The notes beneath the pieces are model-generated. The model was given only the letters and a program-made list of their open reading frames with translations, did not search any database and was not told where the DNA came from. From Synanceia verrucosa (Eukaryota > Chordata > Actinopteri > Perciformes > Synanceiidae): 64,000 nucleotides of DNA. The position numbers and the translations under genes are program-made. The number at the start of each line of letters is the position of its first letter. Position 1 is the stretch's first letter. This document shows positions 48,466 to 61,619 of the stretch, in pieces. The stretch spans positions 2,504,242 through 2,568,241 of the forward strand of contig CM056565.1 of assembly GCA_029721515.1 (NCBI GenBank). The letters are read 5' to 3'.

Positions 48466-49175
48466 TGGTTATTATGATGAGAGAAGAAAATACCCTATCG
48501 AAAGCACTGATGGAGTTTTCATGTACAAGTGAAAAGGGGAGGAGGTTAGAAAACCACTACTGTCTACTTTTTCATATCAGTTAAAAAACACAACTGTAGT
48601 CGGCTACTGCTTCTAAAAGTTGACCTCTCCTCAGCTAAACTAGCAAGCAAGAGAGAGAAAGAGCAAGAAAACAAATTCTCATGTGAATAAAATATGGCCG
48701 CTTTGTACTGACTGAGCTAAGTGGTATCTCTGTATCGGAGGCCACAGGGCCAAGGGACAAAGGTATAGCATCTGACCACGTGAGCAGGCTGCTCACCCTG
48801 TGTGCTGTTATTGGCTGGAGGTCACACCCTCATGTGGGGCACAAAGCAGAAGATTCTCAAAGAGTCCAGAGTAAAGCTAAACAAGAACACAAGAACTCAA
48901 TCCAGACAGGGTCTCTGCAGATACTACACCATCACATACTGATAGTGGGTCATACATTAATATTATGAGCCATTATTTTGTGCCAGTGTATGCATTGTTT
49001 ATTAGGAAGTTCCTCTCATAAATAGTTCTATGGGGCTGCTTGGAGATCCTGTCACTTTAGGTTCCTTGAGCCATTGTGTAAGTGGAATTGATTCAGTTTA
49101 CATCTCCTGCAGTTTGAACAAAAATTATTCATGAGGAGTAAAAATTGTCTGATTGCAATTTGAAATGGTCTAAAA

Positions 49176-50188
49176 TAGGGCCGGGTGATAAAATGACAGC
49201 AATATATATCGCGATAGACACGTCATCAATATCAATAAAAAATATGCTTGATATAACGGTCGATAATTTCACAGAATGTCACTGCAAGAAACTAATGTGA
49301 CTCTCGCCAGCTGGATGTCTTTCCGCCTAGCTCCACGCATCTGAACTCACACTCGATGGGAAGGACTTCAAGGGAGCAAAAAATGACTGAGCCAATCAGG
49401 ATCGCCGGGTGGGATTTTCATAGATGTCACGTGACATGTGTCAGCTGTTTGGTTTTCCCTGTTGCTCTCATTGGTTTTAATGTGAGTGGTTGAAGTAGCA
49501 CGTCATTAAAAATGATGGACAAGTGGTTTATCAAATCACATGCAGACGAAGCAAGGTTGGTTACATGAACAAACGTTCCCTGGTAGTAACATGTGACGCT
49601 ACTGCGATTCGCTGTCAGCGAACACGTGACAGTTTGAGTTCGGTTGCACGAGCTCATCACCAAATGCGGTGTGCAGAGTGAGAAAAGGAAAATGAGTGCA
49701 GCAGAGAGCGATGAAACTGTGAACAAAAAAAGGAAAGTTCAGCTGGCCAGTAAATCCGTCCTGACTCACTGTGCTGTTCACACTACAGGCTAATTCCTGG
49801 TTAATGAGCCGCTCGTTGTTTCCTTGTGTTTACAGTGATCACTGAAACGGCTCTGAGGCTCTTAGGCAGACCACTGTGGTCTCACACATGTTAAAACATT
49901 TATGCACCTTTTGTTAAGCATTTCTTTAATGTTTATTTTTGCACCTTAATGTGAAGACATACTGTAATTAAGATAAGATTTACATGTACATTTGAGTGTT
50001 TTTCATGGTTGTGATGCCATTTCTTTTCCCTGTTTGTACACCTCAGGAAGGTTAAGTTTACAATAAAAGGGTTTAATGTGAGATTTTTTCCCATGTCCTT
50101 TTTTTTTAAAATAGGTTATGACAAAAAATATGACTGATATGAAACACTTATATCATGATACAGTTTTTAGCTATATCGCCCAGACCTA
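49176..50188 (+). mobile_element. hAT element with perfect 8-bp target duplication
   Basis: The left end TAGGGCCGGGTGATA is mirrored by the right end TATCGCCCAGACCTA. Flanks are both GTCTAAAA (49168-49175 and 50189-50196). The body keeps a possible coding start (about 49514, MMDKWFIKSH) and a lysine-rich piece near 49692 (MSAAESDETVNKKRK), both quickly interrupted. It is therefore a deleted derivative of a larger hAT. The 3' part has AATAAAAG near 50062. Confidence 0.85.
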
Positions 50189-50994
50189 GTCTAAAAAGTT
50201 CAAGTTCAAAAAGCCCATTTGGCTCGATAAAGTCCTCAGTCTCACATACTTTTTTAAAATGTACGTTAATCTATGGCTCCAAAGAGGGGTGTCCTTAGTT
50301 CTCTCTGTCCATGCCGGTTTCCCAGCATTTTTTTCCATGGGAATTTTTTCACTTTTTGTGTTTTCAGAAAAACATCTAGGCAAATCTATGTGCTGTGCAG
50401 AAGAGCACAGCCTGCCAGACACTTGTGCATCACTGTGCATCACTGTGCATCAGGCACACTGAATAATTTGCATGAAACATTCATGGGTCATTATCTTTGA
50501 ATAAGAGTCTAAGTAATAGTGCTGGCTGCGACTCATTTGTTCTTCTTTCTTCGTTTGGGAAGTCATTTCAGGTGACATGTTGGAATAGAGGATGCTTTAT
50601 TGCTCAGGATGTCTCTTGAGAGACATTGTTAGTTGGAGCAGACGTTGACTAAATGAGGAATTAACTTAGTGTTATTCCATCATCATTATGTGTTTCTCTT
50701 CTCTTTGAAGTTATTTAAGGCTTCTGCATATGTGAATTCAAAGCCGTAAGCTGGCATCAGGTTCAGGGATTTCCTGTCATCCCAAAGTCTCCTCTGTAGC
50801 ATTGGATTACCCTATAGATTACTTCATTTTGCTGTTTCTGTTTTGTAAGTGGTGTACTTAATAACAACAATTATGGGAATTATTATCATTATTATTATTC
50901 ATAATAATAGTTTTATGTCAAGATTAAAGTTTTTCACTGGCTATACAAATCAGATGTTTGAAAAAAATTAAACTTCATTTTTCTTGAAACATTG

Positions 50995-51292
50995 GAGCCT
51001 ATCCCAGCTGTCTTAGGGTGAAAGACAGGGTACACCCTGGACAAGTCTCCAGTTCATCACAGGACACATAGAGACAGACAACCACTCACACTCACATTCA
51101 CACCTACGGTCAATTTAATTTAACCAATTAACCTAATCCAAATGCATGTTTTTGGATGGTGGGAGGAAGCCAGAGATGGAACACAGACATGAGGAGAACA
51201 TGCAAACTCCACACAGAAAGGCCCCGGACCAGGAATTGAACCCAGTATCTTCTTGCTGTGAGGCGACAGTGCTAACCACTACACCACCGCCC
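50995..51292 (-). mobile_element. tRNA-derived SINE, tail-truncated
   Basis: The minus strand carries the tRNA-like head (ending near 51292) and body of the ATGGATGG-tailed SINE. The sequence stops at about 50995, within the CAGCTGGGATAGGCTCC region, so the tail is missing. An internal deletion removes part of the CTCTGGTACTC block. Confidence 0.8.
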
Positions 51293-51414
51293 ATGATGAA
51301 ACATACAGTATATCATGAAATTCATCCTCTCCAATCATGAGTAACATGACATGTAAAGTGTCATATCTGGAAGATGTCTTCAGATTGTGTCCATCAGACT
51401 GTAGCTTTGACAAA

Positions 51415-51578
51415 TAGTGATGGACAAATGAAGCACATGTGATATATTTTTTTGACTCCTCTAGATGGTGCTCTTGGTTTGAAGAAAAAGGCTAGAGTAA
51501 TAGAAAATTACTAATTTACTAAAAAACAAGAGCGCCATCTAGAGGAGTACTTCATAAAGCTTCATTTGTCCATCACTA
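51415..51578. mobile_element. Palindromic hAT MITE, family B copy 4
   Basis: Begins TAGTGATGGACAAATGAAGC and ends TTCATTTGTCCATCACTA. Arms with CTCCTCTAGATGGTGCTCTT and AAGAGCGCCATCTAGAGGAG pair. Flanking 8-mers do not match clearly. Some terminal arm sequence is deleted on each side. Confidence 0.75.
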
Positions 51579-52149
51579 TATATAGTTCATGCTATATTTG
51601 AAATACCACACGTGTCACATTTCTGCTGTCAGCATATCATGATACTATGAAATGCTTTGCCTCGTATATGTCAAAATTCAGAAAGTATTTTAAGTGTGGT
51701 ATCCAAGGCAGGAAACATTGAGACAAGATTAATAGGCTTATGTTGGTCCAGGATATTTACAATTACACAGTAACACAGAGGGAAACTGATAGCTTTATTA
51801 AAATCATTTTGACCTGATGAAACTTACTTGATAAGTTTCTTGCTTTGTCTCTGTATTGGAACACCCATGATTCTACTGAAGTTTGCATTTCAGAGATGAG
51901 CCGGATTTTTAAGCACACAAAAAAGTAGCTTGATGTCTTGATTTATATATGACAGTTTCTATTCAAAAGAGGATGCTTTCATAGGTGAGTATTCTATGAT
52001 ATAATGAAATCCAGCCAGGCTTTTGCTTCTGCCCTGGTGTAGGGTACTTGAGATTGAGATTTCACCTTTTAGCAGCCACTCCCCTCTTGACCAAGTCATT
52101 GATTTTTCAGCTACATCCAGGGCTTCAAAGAACCATTGCCTTCACTGAT

Positions 52150-52976
52150 ACCCCTTTTCCACCAAAATGAACCTGGTGCTAGTTTGGTGCTGGTGCTTAG
52201 CTGGTTCAACTGGTGTTCCTCTTTAGCACCGGTCGTTTTTCCACTGGCAAGGAACCCAGACAAAGCCATGTGATTATGTCACTGCAAAACGTCAGGACGT
52301 CACAGCATTTTTACACCTGATAAAGCTTGTGTGGTGCGAAATCAAAACAAATCAATCAAAACTAACTGTATGCCGTTATATTTGAGCCACATTCCTGAGC
52401 GAACAAAGACAGCTTTAGAGTGAGCAAATGTACGAGCAGGAGAAACACTGCGACTCAGCGGTGATTGTGACACATGCAAAAATAAATTTACTAAGCACAG
52501 AATATATTTCTGTTCTCAAATCTGCATTTGTTCACTTAAAATCTGTCTTTGTTCACTCAGGAATGTGGCACACATATAACGCCATATTAAGTGTTACTAA
52601 TCACTTCAAGCAACGACTCTGAGAACAGATTGTATCGCGGCTGCCAGAGAGACGCAGGTTGTCGATTGCCTGGATACATTCACGATCACAGTACTGGTGG
52701 GACAATATTGTTCTGGATTTCATTGTGCAACAGTTTGGGCAAAACTTCTGTGTGTCCCGGGAGTGCTTTCAATACATTTGTGATCGATCTGGTCTTGTTG
52801 GTCTCAATAAGCCTGCCCCAAGCCCCCAATGCTTACCTCTGGACCAGCAAAGACTTGGTGCTTGTCTGGTCCCAGTTTTAATCACCAGGGGCCGGTGCTT
52901 AGGCTGTGGAAACATGAAGAACTGGTGCTAAGTCAGGATCTGGCCCCAAACCAGCCCTGGAACCACCCCGGTGGTC
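52150..52976 (+). mobile_element. PIF/Harbinger element remnant
   Basis: The left end ACCCCTTTTCCACCAAAATG followed by GGTGCTAG/GGTGCTGGTGC repeats is typical of fish Harbinger elements. The frame at 52659 reads SQYWWDNIVLDFIVQQFGQN then FCVSRECFQYICDRSGLV. This matches the N-terminal part of HARBI1-like transposases, where a WWD..VL motif precedes an 'FRMSRxTFxYIC' motif. The catalytic domain is missing. At the right, GGTGCTTAG and GGAACCACCCCGGTGG mark a degraded end lacking the final AAAAGGGG. Confidence 0.7.
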
Positions 52977-53564
52977 TGTCCTGAGTCTCATAGCAGACTT
53001 TCAGGTTCCATGGTGGTGCAGAGGTGAGTCGGGGTTCTGCCCATCTTGAAAGGAGGGGGCATCTCAGGATTGTGGTGGGCTGCACAGATGTTAACTTTAT
53101 CCACAACTTTTCTAAGTAAATTATTCTCTCCCAGTGCGTGCATTTGTTGCTGGAGGACTTCCAGGGCTGAGCGTGCAGTGGAGGTTTTGCTTTGCAGTGC
53201 CTTGGAAGGCCTGAAAAGAGCCTCACTGCACACCAAGCCCAACATAGTCATATGTAGTGGGTCGTATTATATCATCCGAAAAGTAAGGCACAGATTTTCG
53301 TGCATGTCTTACGAATGACCGACAACATGACCGATCAGCGTATGCCTGAGCCCTGAAGAGAACCTGGAAGCGACAGCCTTAAAAATGTGGGATGTTCCTT
53401 TCCTGTCAGCTGGAACAGTAACATTACAATATGCACTGAAATACACCCTGACAACACTTTCAATGATGGTTAGGGATCACAGGCTTATGGAAATAAAATG
53501 CATATTTCCTGCTAGAACTCATGAACTTTTCCACTGAAAATGTAAGGAATGACCGCTGAGAATG

Positions 53565-53630
53565 TATATGTGTGTGTATATATACACACACACACACACA
53601 TATGTGTGTGTGTGTGTGTGTGTGTGTGTA
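53565..53630. repeat. Palindromic (TG)(TA)(CA)(TG) microsatellite
   Basis: TATATACAC(AC)n runs straight into ATATG(TG)n, so CA and TG runs of at least 16 bases mirror each other around TATA near 53601. It can form a cruciform and both arms favour Z-DNA. Confidence 0.8.
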
Positions 53631-56600
53631 TAAATTGTGTTGACTGCAACATCACACTTCATCTTTACATATGGAATGCTGCCTCATCTCTGTCTAACTC
53701 ACACAGCAGCTCTAATGGAGACTGGAGCATCACTGTCAAACAAATGTGTTTCCTAAGTTGTCTAACCTGAAATGAAGATTGCATTTTAATATGTTTTGTG
53801 AATACACAAGTTTACTTCTGTGTGGGAAGACTGCAGCAGGAGTTCTTCATTGTTTTGCCAAACAGAAAATGTGAAATGTAGCACATTTAGTACGACAACT
53901 GTTTCTTAATATGCACGCTATCTAAAAGCATCACACAGTTTCATCTCCACATGGAGCGCAACTTGTCCTTGCTGATGTGAACACATTGAGTGATATGTTC
54001 TTGTCTAGACTATTGCAGCATTCTTAAATCGATGACCGTAAAACTGTAGACATATTCATCAGCTGTCAAACATATACAGAGTACAACAGCCTTACTAGTG
54101 TTTAAGGCTTTGTATTATTTTGTTTAGCCCCTCCATACTCAGTCAACTATTTGCCATTTATTGCTATTTGCATTTAAATGCTATAGCTTTTATAAATCAC
54201 CTATTGTACATTCATCAATAGATAGATTGACTGATAGATTTATGTAGCATAGAGCTGTCGTTACTTCACTTCCTTCACAAGTATGTACAAACATATTATC
54301 TCCATTCCTTAAGTGAACATTAAAAGAAATGAAAGTTAACTGAAGTGCTTAGTTGGCTGTCCTAACAGGGCTGGCTGCTGCGCCTGACAAGCAGATGCCA
54401 AAAGCAATTTTCCAAACACTCAAGTCCAAAAACACTCAGCAGTGATTCCTCCAGCTGCTCCTGTAGACTGCAGCACATTTAAAGCACCTGATTAATACCC
54501 ACTGGACAGGTTAACTCCCAGGCTGTGCTGCTAACATATGTGTGTAATGTTACACACTCTCATTTTAGCATCTGGCTATGGAATAATTTCCTAAAAATAT
54601 AATAAATTCTGCAGTTTATGCAACCAAAAATGTTAGCCGGTTTTGCTCAATAATGAATGAATTAATCAAAGATAATTCATTCCAATAACTAATAACTTGA
54701 CCAATGAGGTAATAAAATGTACTAACTGATATTATAATACAACTATACCAATAATGCAGTACCTTTCATGGGTCATTTGAATAAATTAGATAAATTTGAC
54801 AATGCAACTTTTAACAGAGTTATGCAAATCTGTGTCACATGTCACTGTAAAACAGAATATTTGAGTGATGCTGAGTTATAAAAGGGTTATTAAAATCCCA
54901 TGTGGTGCTCAGTGAGATTTGCGTGACTTTTTTATAACACAGATTTAAGTGAAAGTATCAAAATGCTCAATCCACAGAGAAATCCATACAGCATATTCAG
55001 CAACTGAGGGAAAAGGGCTGTTTTTTCACCTTCATCTCATCTGATCATTTTGACAGGGATATCTTCACATGGTCATTTACAGTTAAGCTAGCGGTGAGTG
55101 ACAGTGGTGTGAAACTGGCTGGCCAATGCTGCTTTTTTTTTCAACTGCGTATCATAGCAACAGCGTGCATGTTTGCCATCCTCGAGCTTCCTATTTACAT
55201 TTTTGAGTGATGCATATAGATTACTGCTTCCTGCTGTCGTTGGAGCGTTATGTCATCCCGTGGAGCTGCACAGCCTGTATGGTTTTACGGTGCATTTATT
55301 ACATTATTGGTTTTTCTTCTTCACCAGGAGTCATTCATGTGTTTGAAGTATACTTAGCCTACCTTAAAAGGGCCACCACTTGTTTTGAAGCGTTCTCCAG
55401 GGCAGTTTGACAACAGCAGCTCTTCTCTTCCTTGATAGGCAGGTTGCCAAGGCAGCCTCTGCTATCAGTGTTTGTGTGTGAGTGTCGATGGGTGAATGCT
55501 GACATGAAGCGTGAAGCTATTTGAGTGTGTGGAAGACTAGACTGAAGCTGTAGCCTGCAAGTGAAGCCTACGATTGACTCATCCTCAGAGCTGAATTTAG
55601 AACACATTTCTCAGCTCACATTTCACACTCCACAAGCAAGAAAACATTTTTGTCAGCCACATAATAATTAAAATAAATTGCTATTGATATTGTTATGGAA
55701 CTGTGGTGTCTGGTTGAGTCTGAAGGACTCTTGAATCACACTATTTTTAGAAGAGTATCATTAATTGCACATTAGTTTTCTGTCTTATCTGAATTCCAGC
55801 ATTCTCTGCCGAGCAGCTGTGTAAAAGCCCAGCGGTGCAGAACACAGACGAAGCAGCCAGAGAGATAATCAAATAATTATAAATGAGAAATGTTATGCTT
55901 CGTTATGTTTGCCTTTGAAAAATGCACTGCCTCATCATTTCCATGACAAATGCAGATTAGATCATATCCAAGGCTACAGGTTGTTTCATGTATATTTAGC
56001 TTTGATTAACACTATGCTTGGAATGGTACATGAGTTTACAATTCAATTCCCTGCACCGATATGAGCCACTGTTTGGATTTGTGCTCAGACATTTACTATG
56101 AAGGGATACAAACAAGAGTATATCTTAATAGTGCATTTAACGTTCACCACTGAAGAAAGCAGAGGATCAATAGATATCTCCAAACCTCAATTGCCCACTG
56201 AGAATTTCGCCGAGTAGAAGCTTTTACAAGTTACACAACGTCAGTATGATGCCAGTTTGCACAGAGATATCTGACCTAGAGATTATTTGGACAGCGATGC
56301 AATATTTACTGATATCACAAATTCTACCACAATACCATTTTGATTTGATTCTAATTTGCCCCCAGTTAGATTTAAATCAACACATGAAACAACTAAAGCA
56401 TTATTTAACTCTTTTATTACTTGGCTCTTCCACATATTTCAATGAAAAATTTGCTTTAATAAAAATAGCAAAAAGAGACCTCCAGCTGTTGGAGGCCTGC
56501 TTGCTGGTCAATGCTGATGAGCAGCTTGTCAGTGAAATCAGAATAGATCGATGCACCTTCATAAATCACAGCGACAATGACACAAACCGTGACAGTGTGA

Positions 56601-56659
56601 GGGACAGTCAACACAGATTATCATCAGAGCACTCAGCTGTACAAATCAGTCTTGTTACT

Positions 56660-56990
56660 TGGGGTGGGTAATGGCAAGGACTTCACAATTCGATATGTAT
56701 CGCGATACTTGAGTCACGATGCGATACATTATAGTGATATCATGATGTTGCGATTTATTGTGATATTCTACATAGATCATTGAGAAATTTAAAATGTCGC
56801 TTAAAATACAAGTTACTGCGGTAATGTGGATTTTTTTTTTTTTTTCAATTTTTATTCAAATGTTTGTTTCAACATGCGGAAGTTGCTCTGGATTTACAAT
56901 TAGCCCAAAACATGACTTTTATTTGGGGAGCAGAAGTGATATTAAGAAACTAAAAATCAATATTTACGTGTGTTATGAGATTAAATAATA
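56660..56990. repeat. hAT-like terminal fragment
   Basis: GGGGTGGGTAATGGCAAGG followed by CGATATGTATCGCGATACTT and alternating GATAT/GCGAT motifs is a typical fish hAT start. A poly-T run lies at about 56829-56844. No right end or duplication was identified. Confidence 0.45.
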
Positions 56991-57745
56991 TTATTCACAC
57001 AATATGTTAAAAGCATGAGTGGGGTTCATGTTAGGTGGGTAGATTTGCCAAAGCCCTGTTAGTCAGAAGGCACTGGTCTGATGACCAGACGGCATGCTGG
57101 GTGCAAGACACAGAAAAATACAAAGGATCTGTTTTCATTTCTTGTGAGTTCCTGACAGTCAAACACAGTGCAGCCTGGAGAGTACAGTATCTGCCAGACA
57201 ACAAGCTGCTGACATACTCTGCTAAAAGGTCAACATCAGTGTGGTGAGAAGGTCATCTGGGACTGAGCTGCATGTCTGGTCATACTTACATAATCACACT
57301 TTATTAGAAGTGATACCTCCGCTCTTTCAATTATACTCAGAAGAGATTAGGAGTTTTTCATTAACCTTTTGACTCTCTTACATATTGGGAGTGGTCACAC
57401 AAAATTACCAAAATGATCCTTTGTAGAGCTCTTATCAAACTGCTGGATTGCCTTTGCCAATCATTCCACCCTGACCTGTCTGTCAGTATTCTGACAGAGA
57501 AACACTCCCTACTATACCGTCAAGTTGCCTCTTTACATCCTAAAAACACATCACTGTGCTATGCATGACATCCCTACACACACCTAAATGATTTTATCAG
57601 CAACCTCCTGTGCTGCTTGTCACTCTGTGTTTGCACTTTTTTTGTAGTATTTTCCTCTAAGACAGCTGTCAGAGTGGACTGGAGGACTAATCTTTCCTCT
57701 GTTTTCATTCAGTTTCACTAATTGGTTCTTGGTGCTGCAGAACAT

Positions 57746-57928
57746 GGGCGGCTGTGGCTCAGTGGTGCAGCAGTCCTTGAATAAGATACCTAACCACAAT
57801 GCTATGCATGAATGCATGTCAATATGTATTCTCTAATGGTTAGCCCCTGTCATCCGTGTATGAATGTGATATGTAATGTAAAAGTGCTTAAAAAAGGCAC
57901 TATACAAGTACAGTCCATTAACATTTAA
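57746..57928 (+). mobile_element. tRNA-derived SINE (second family), internally deleted
   Basis: The head GGCGGCTGTGGCTCAGTGGT and the tail AAAAAAGGCACTATACAAGT then ACAGTCCATT match the family at 32890-33128. The middle, including the B-box, is mostly deleted, leaving about 180 bases. Non-coding. Confidence 0.7.
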
Positions 57929-59268
57929 CATAAATGTCACAACAGTAAGACATTGATTTCCTCTGTTCATATAAAGTATAGACTTATTGACTCAAGTACC
58001 ACTCATGATCACAGCTCATGTGCCTTTTGGTGGTGTCGATAATGTAAATTTGGTATAAAATTTCAAGGTTTTTCATGAACTCTCTTTGTAGAGCAGGAAT
58101 GTACCAAGACTACAGAGGCCCATGTTCACATCCAGACTGCTGCATGTCTGTCTCAAACCTTTCAAGACTATCACTATCTCTGTCACATGACAGCAACAAA
58201 GCCAACAATTCAAAGCCGTTCTGGGCTCTACTCAAACACATCCCCAATGTGGCACATTTCGATCCACTGAATAACCTTTCGAACAGCATCCATTATCATC
58301 CGATGTTACGGTGTGCTAAGTCATTATCCAACTGATATCACCAGTTCACTAGATGATAAGATTTTGATCATTATCCTGATAGCCTGTGGACTGTACCTGA
58401 AAGCTGCAGCAGTGTTAAAATGATCAAATTGTTTTATACCGGTTATCATAATTTGCAGAGCGCTGTGGTCAAACATTGTTTTGCAGCAGCTTCTAACTGA
58501 ATATCAGCATGGCCTCATTAATGACTTGATAAAAGGACTCGTAAAAGTTGAAATAAATTTGAACACAGCACAAAACGTCCAAATAGCCTCAGAAAATGAG
58601 GCTATCAAATTATGGTGGTGCATTATCACCATTTACACAGAACGCTGTCAGAGTTATCTAAAAGGGAACAATTGTAGTGTTTTTATAATGTTAAGCTACA
58701 GCAAGTGATAAATATTACGGGAAACAAATGAGTTGCCTTTTACTCTTAATGATAAGCAAACTTTCCTGCTTATGTCTTTACAAAGAAGTTGCCATTAATG
58801 TCTAGTGGGGTGATTAACAGCACAGTTCAACATTTCCATTTCCATGTCGATGTCTAGCTCTCAGTGCAGAACACTGTTCATATGCTCATAAATATGATTT
58901 TCCTCACAGTACATGACCATTCAAATGTTATAGGGGACATATCTGCATCTTGACCTTTACACTAATGTTCCCTAAACCAGATACTTGGATTTGAAAATAT
59001 GCTGATGGTATTTGTGTCTGTTTAGTCCAGAATGCTGGAACTGTGCAGCACACATGGAGAATAATTGCACTGATAAAAACCAACACACTCCATCCAGCTC
59101 ATGGCTAACTGTCCTTTTTAATACGAAGCAGATGAATCTCTAAAAAATAACTCATATAGAATATTGTTTGTCTAAATCTGAAACGTTTTGGTTTTGCCGA
59201 TCTGGTCCAGTGTACAAGCTGTTTTGATTTTGTACAACCCGGAAAGGTGGGCTGGCATTTGTCATGAC

Positions 59269-59545
59269 TAGGGGTGTGACGAGATAAGACTATACATGAT
59301 ACTGGGTTCACGAGGACAAGACAATATTTTCACGTTACTTTTTAGAAAACTACAGTAAAATGACAAAATATGCGACTGGACTCACAGTCATTTAACTCTT
59401 AAGAGAGTTTAATTAATTCTCCCTCTTGAATAATATATATATATATATGTAAAAAAATACATTAAATCACTTTTTGGTAAAATCAGTGTTGCACTGCAGC
59501 ATGAAGTGAGATGTGTCTGAGCTGAATCTAGTGATGCTGCAGCAT
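59269..59545. repeat. hAT-like terminal fragment
   Basis: TAGGGGTGTGACGAGATAAG followed by GGTTCACGAGGACAAGACAA is the start of another common hAT group. A short (AT)n run lies near 59431. The right end was not found. Confidence 0.45.
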
Positions 59546-60091
59546 ATTTAATGGGAACGCTTTTCGTTCTGGTGTTGCACTTTACAGATGGTCCCTGGGC
59601 TGTTTCTGCAACAGCCGGTGCTCATCAGGAGCAATGTGTTCCGTGGAGCACTGGGGTCGCATTGTTTCGAAAAAATACGGTTGTAGCTCATCATGTGCCT
59701 CACCAACACTGCAGAAATGCATTGTTTGCATCTTTAGGTCATACTGGATTTGACGTATTGATCCAGTTGGAATCTGCCCATATCTTCCTAACTTTACCGA
59801 AGTGCTGCAAGATGCTGCTCTCCTTTTCCTTCTTCTTGTCAGTTTCTGGCAGACTAGACATAGCAAAGGCTCATTACTGTCACCCACAGGTCACTAATAG
59901 AAGTGTGGATAGCTCAAAGTCTGATAGGTTTCTTTCTGCCTTGTGGTTGTCATCATAGAACCAACTTGAAGAGAGAGAGTGTCACCCTGAGTTTGTGTTT
60001 GATTGTCATTTAACCATCTATTTAAGATCTGGCTGTAACTTAAATTTGAGCAGTAGATCAGCTTAGTTATAAAAAAAGTACTTTTGATCAG

Positions 60092-61368
60092 TTAATGGTA
60101 TAGTCCAGCATCTTAGAGAGCTAGCAAGATTTGAAAGTAGCACTTCCTGTCAGCCTCCTCTAAGCTCCACACTCTCCTCCCCTCCCATCAGTGCTCCATC
60201 CAAAGCTCCACCCCTCAAACTGAACAGTAGCATTCAGCAGGGAGAGGAGAGACCATATGTTACATCACCACAGTTTTTTAAACATCCCACTCAAAGACAA
60301 TATATCAAAGTCATAATGTCACCTTTATAATGCAGACACTGACGACTATGGCTGTGTAATATGGTCAAAATGTTATATCCTATAACCTCTTCAATACAAG
60401 CTGCACTGACGACCAGTTTACAAGCACAGATAAGCTAGCATGATAAGTTAGCGCTTAGCTAAAGGCCCAAACATACTCAGCAGAACGGACAAGGAGTGCA
60501 CAAAGCTCAAATTTTCCGACCTCTGCTCCATACTGTCGTCACACAAAACACTGCTCAGCACCTATTTTTCACATCGACCCACTTTAAATGTGACATGGAT
60601 CTGTTGATTCACAGAAATTTCACAGGAAACAGCTAGCGGCAGAGCGCTCCACTATGGAAGCTTTGAAGGGACATCCAGATCCTCACAGTCTGCTGGAGTC
60701 TGTGAGCACCTTTATAATGCACACACTGGAGACTATGTTCAACATGTCATATCCTATAACCTCTTCAATACAAGCTGCACCTACGATCAGCTTACACCCA
60801 CAGAGAAGCTAACGTTAGCATCGGCTAATACGTGTCCAACAGGAAGAAATCAGAAACATACATCACTTTTCAGTCTCTTCAGATGTCTCAGTGTCTCCAC
60901 AGATGTTCACTCTGGTTTGTCCTCTTAGCTTTATCCAGAGTTTTGTCTTTCAGTCTTTTCTTCCTCCCTCTTTCTTCTCTTTGTCTGTTTAGCAGGGTGA
61001 GTCATCAGAAGTAACACTGGAAGTGGTATTTTTGGCTGCATTTTCTCTAACATTGTTCCCTACAGAACAGATTCTCCTGCTAACTGTGTATTTCTGCAGA
61101 GGAGTGTGCTGGATATTTCCAGAAACAGTGGGGAGGAGGGAGGGACAGAGGAGGATGTGAGCAGGATGAGACATGATTGGTTCTCTCATCTCGCTCTGAG
61201 TGTCAGTTGATTGGTCAGAGTTTTTACAGTCCTGTAGCCACAGAGGTCTGATTCTTTTCCTCCATTTTTCTGAACACATAATGTATTGACTGCTCTCAGT
61301 GTGGAAGGAACATTTCACCCAGTAGAACAAAAAGTGTTTCTGAACACAATCATGAATCATACCTTTAA
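60092..61368. mobile_element. TTAA repeat, family C copy 2
   Basis: TTAA (60092-60095) then TGGTATAGTCCAGCATC; right end CATACCT then TTAA (61365-61368), giving short inverted GGTAT/ATACC ends. The 1277-bp body includes an internal partial duplication: TGTCATATCCTATAACCTCT with CAATACAAGCTGCAC occurs at about 60370 and again at about 60745. The right third is almost identical to family C copy 1. A perfect TGAGTCA lies at 60998-61004. No intact coding frame. Confidence 0.7.
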
Positions 61369-61619
61369 GACTGTTTGCTAAGCTGCCACGTAATGAATAT
61401 GAAACAGTTATTCATACTTTTTGTGCAGTGTGTCTGGACTACTGTAATACCGCTTTCAGATTGAAAGTATCATCAGGTAATTTAGCAAGTCGACGCAGGA
61501 TGCCTTTCACACTGCAGGGAAGCTGAGCCGAGCCAATCAATTTGGACTAAATGTCGACAATATATGCTTTTGTTGTAGGGCTGAAGTGGGATATTCGTGC
61601 AGTGTGAAGGTAGGGCTGT

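Noticed and set aside
56246..56671. 141-codon plus-strand frame
   Set aside because: No recognisable domain and no splice context. Its right end runs into a hAT-like terminus, so chance is the best explanation.
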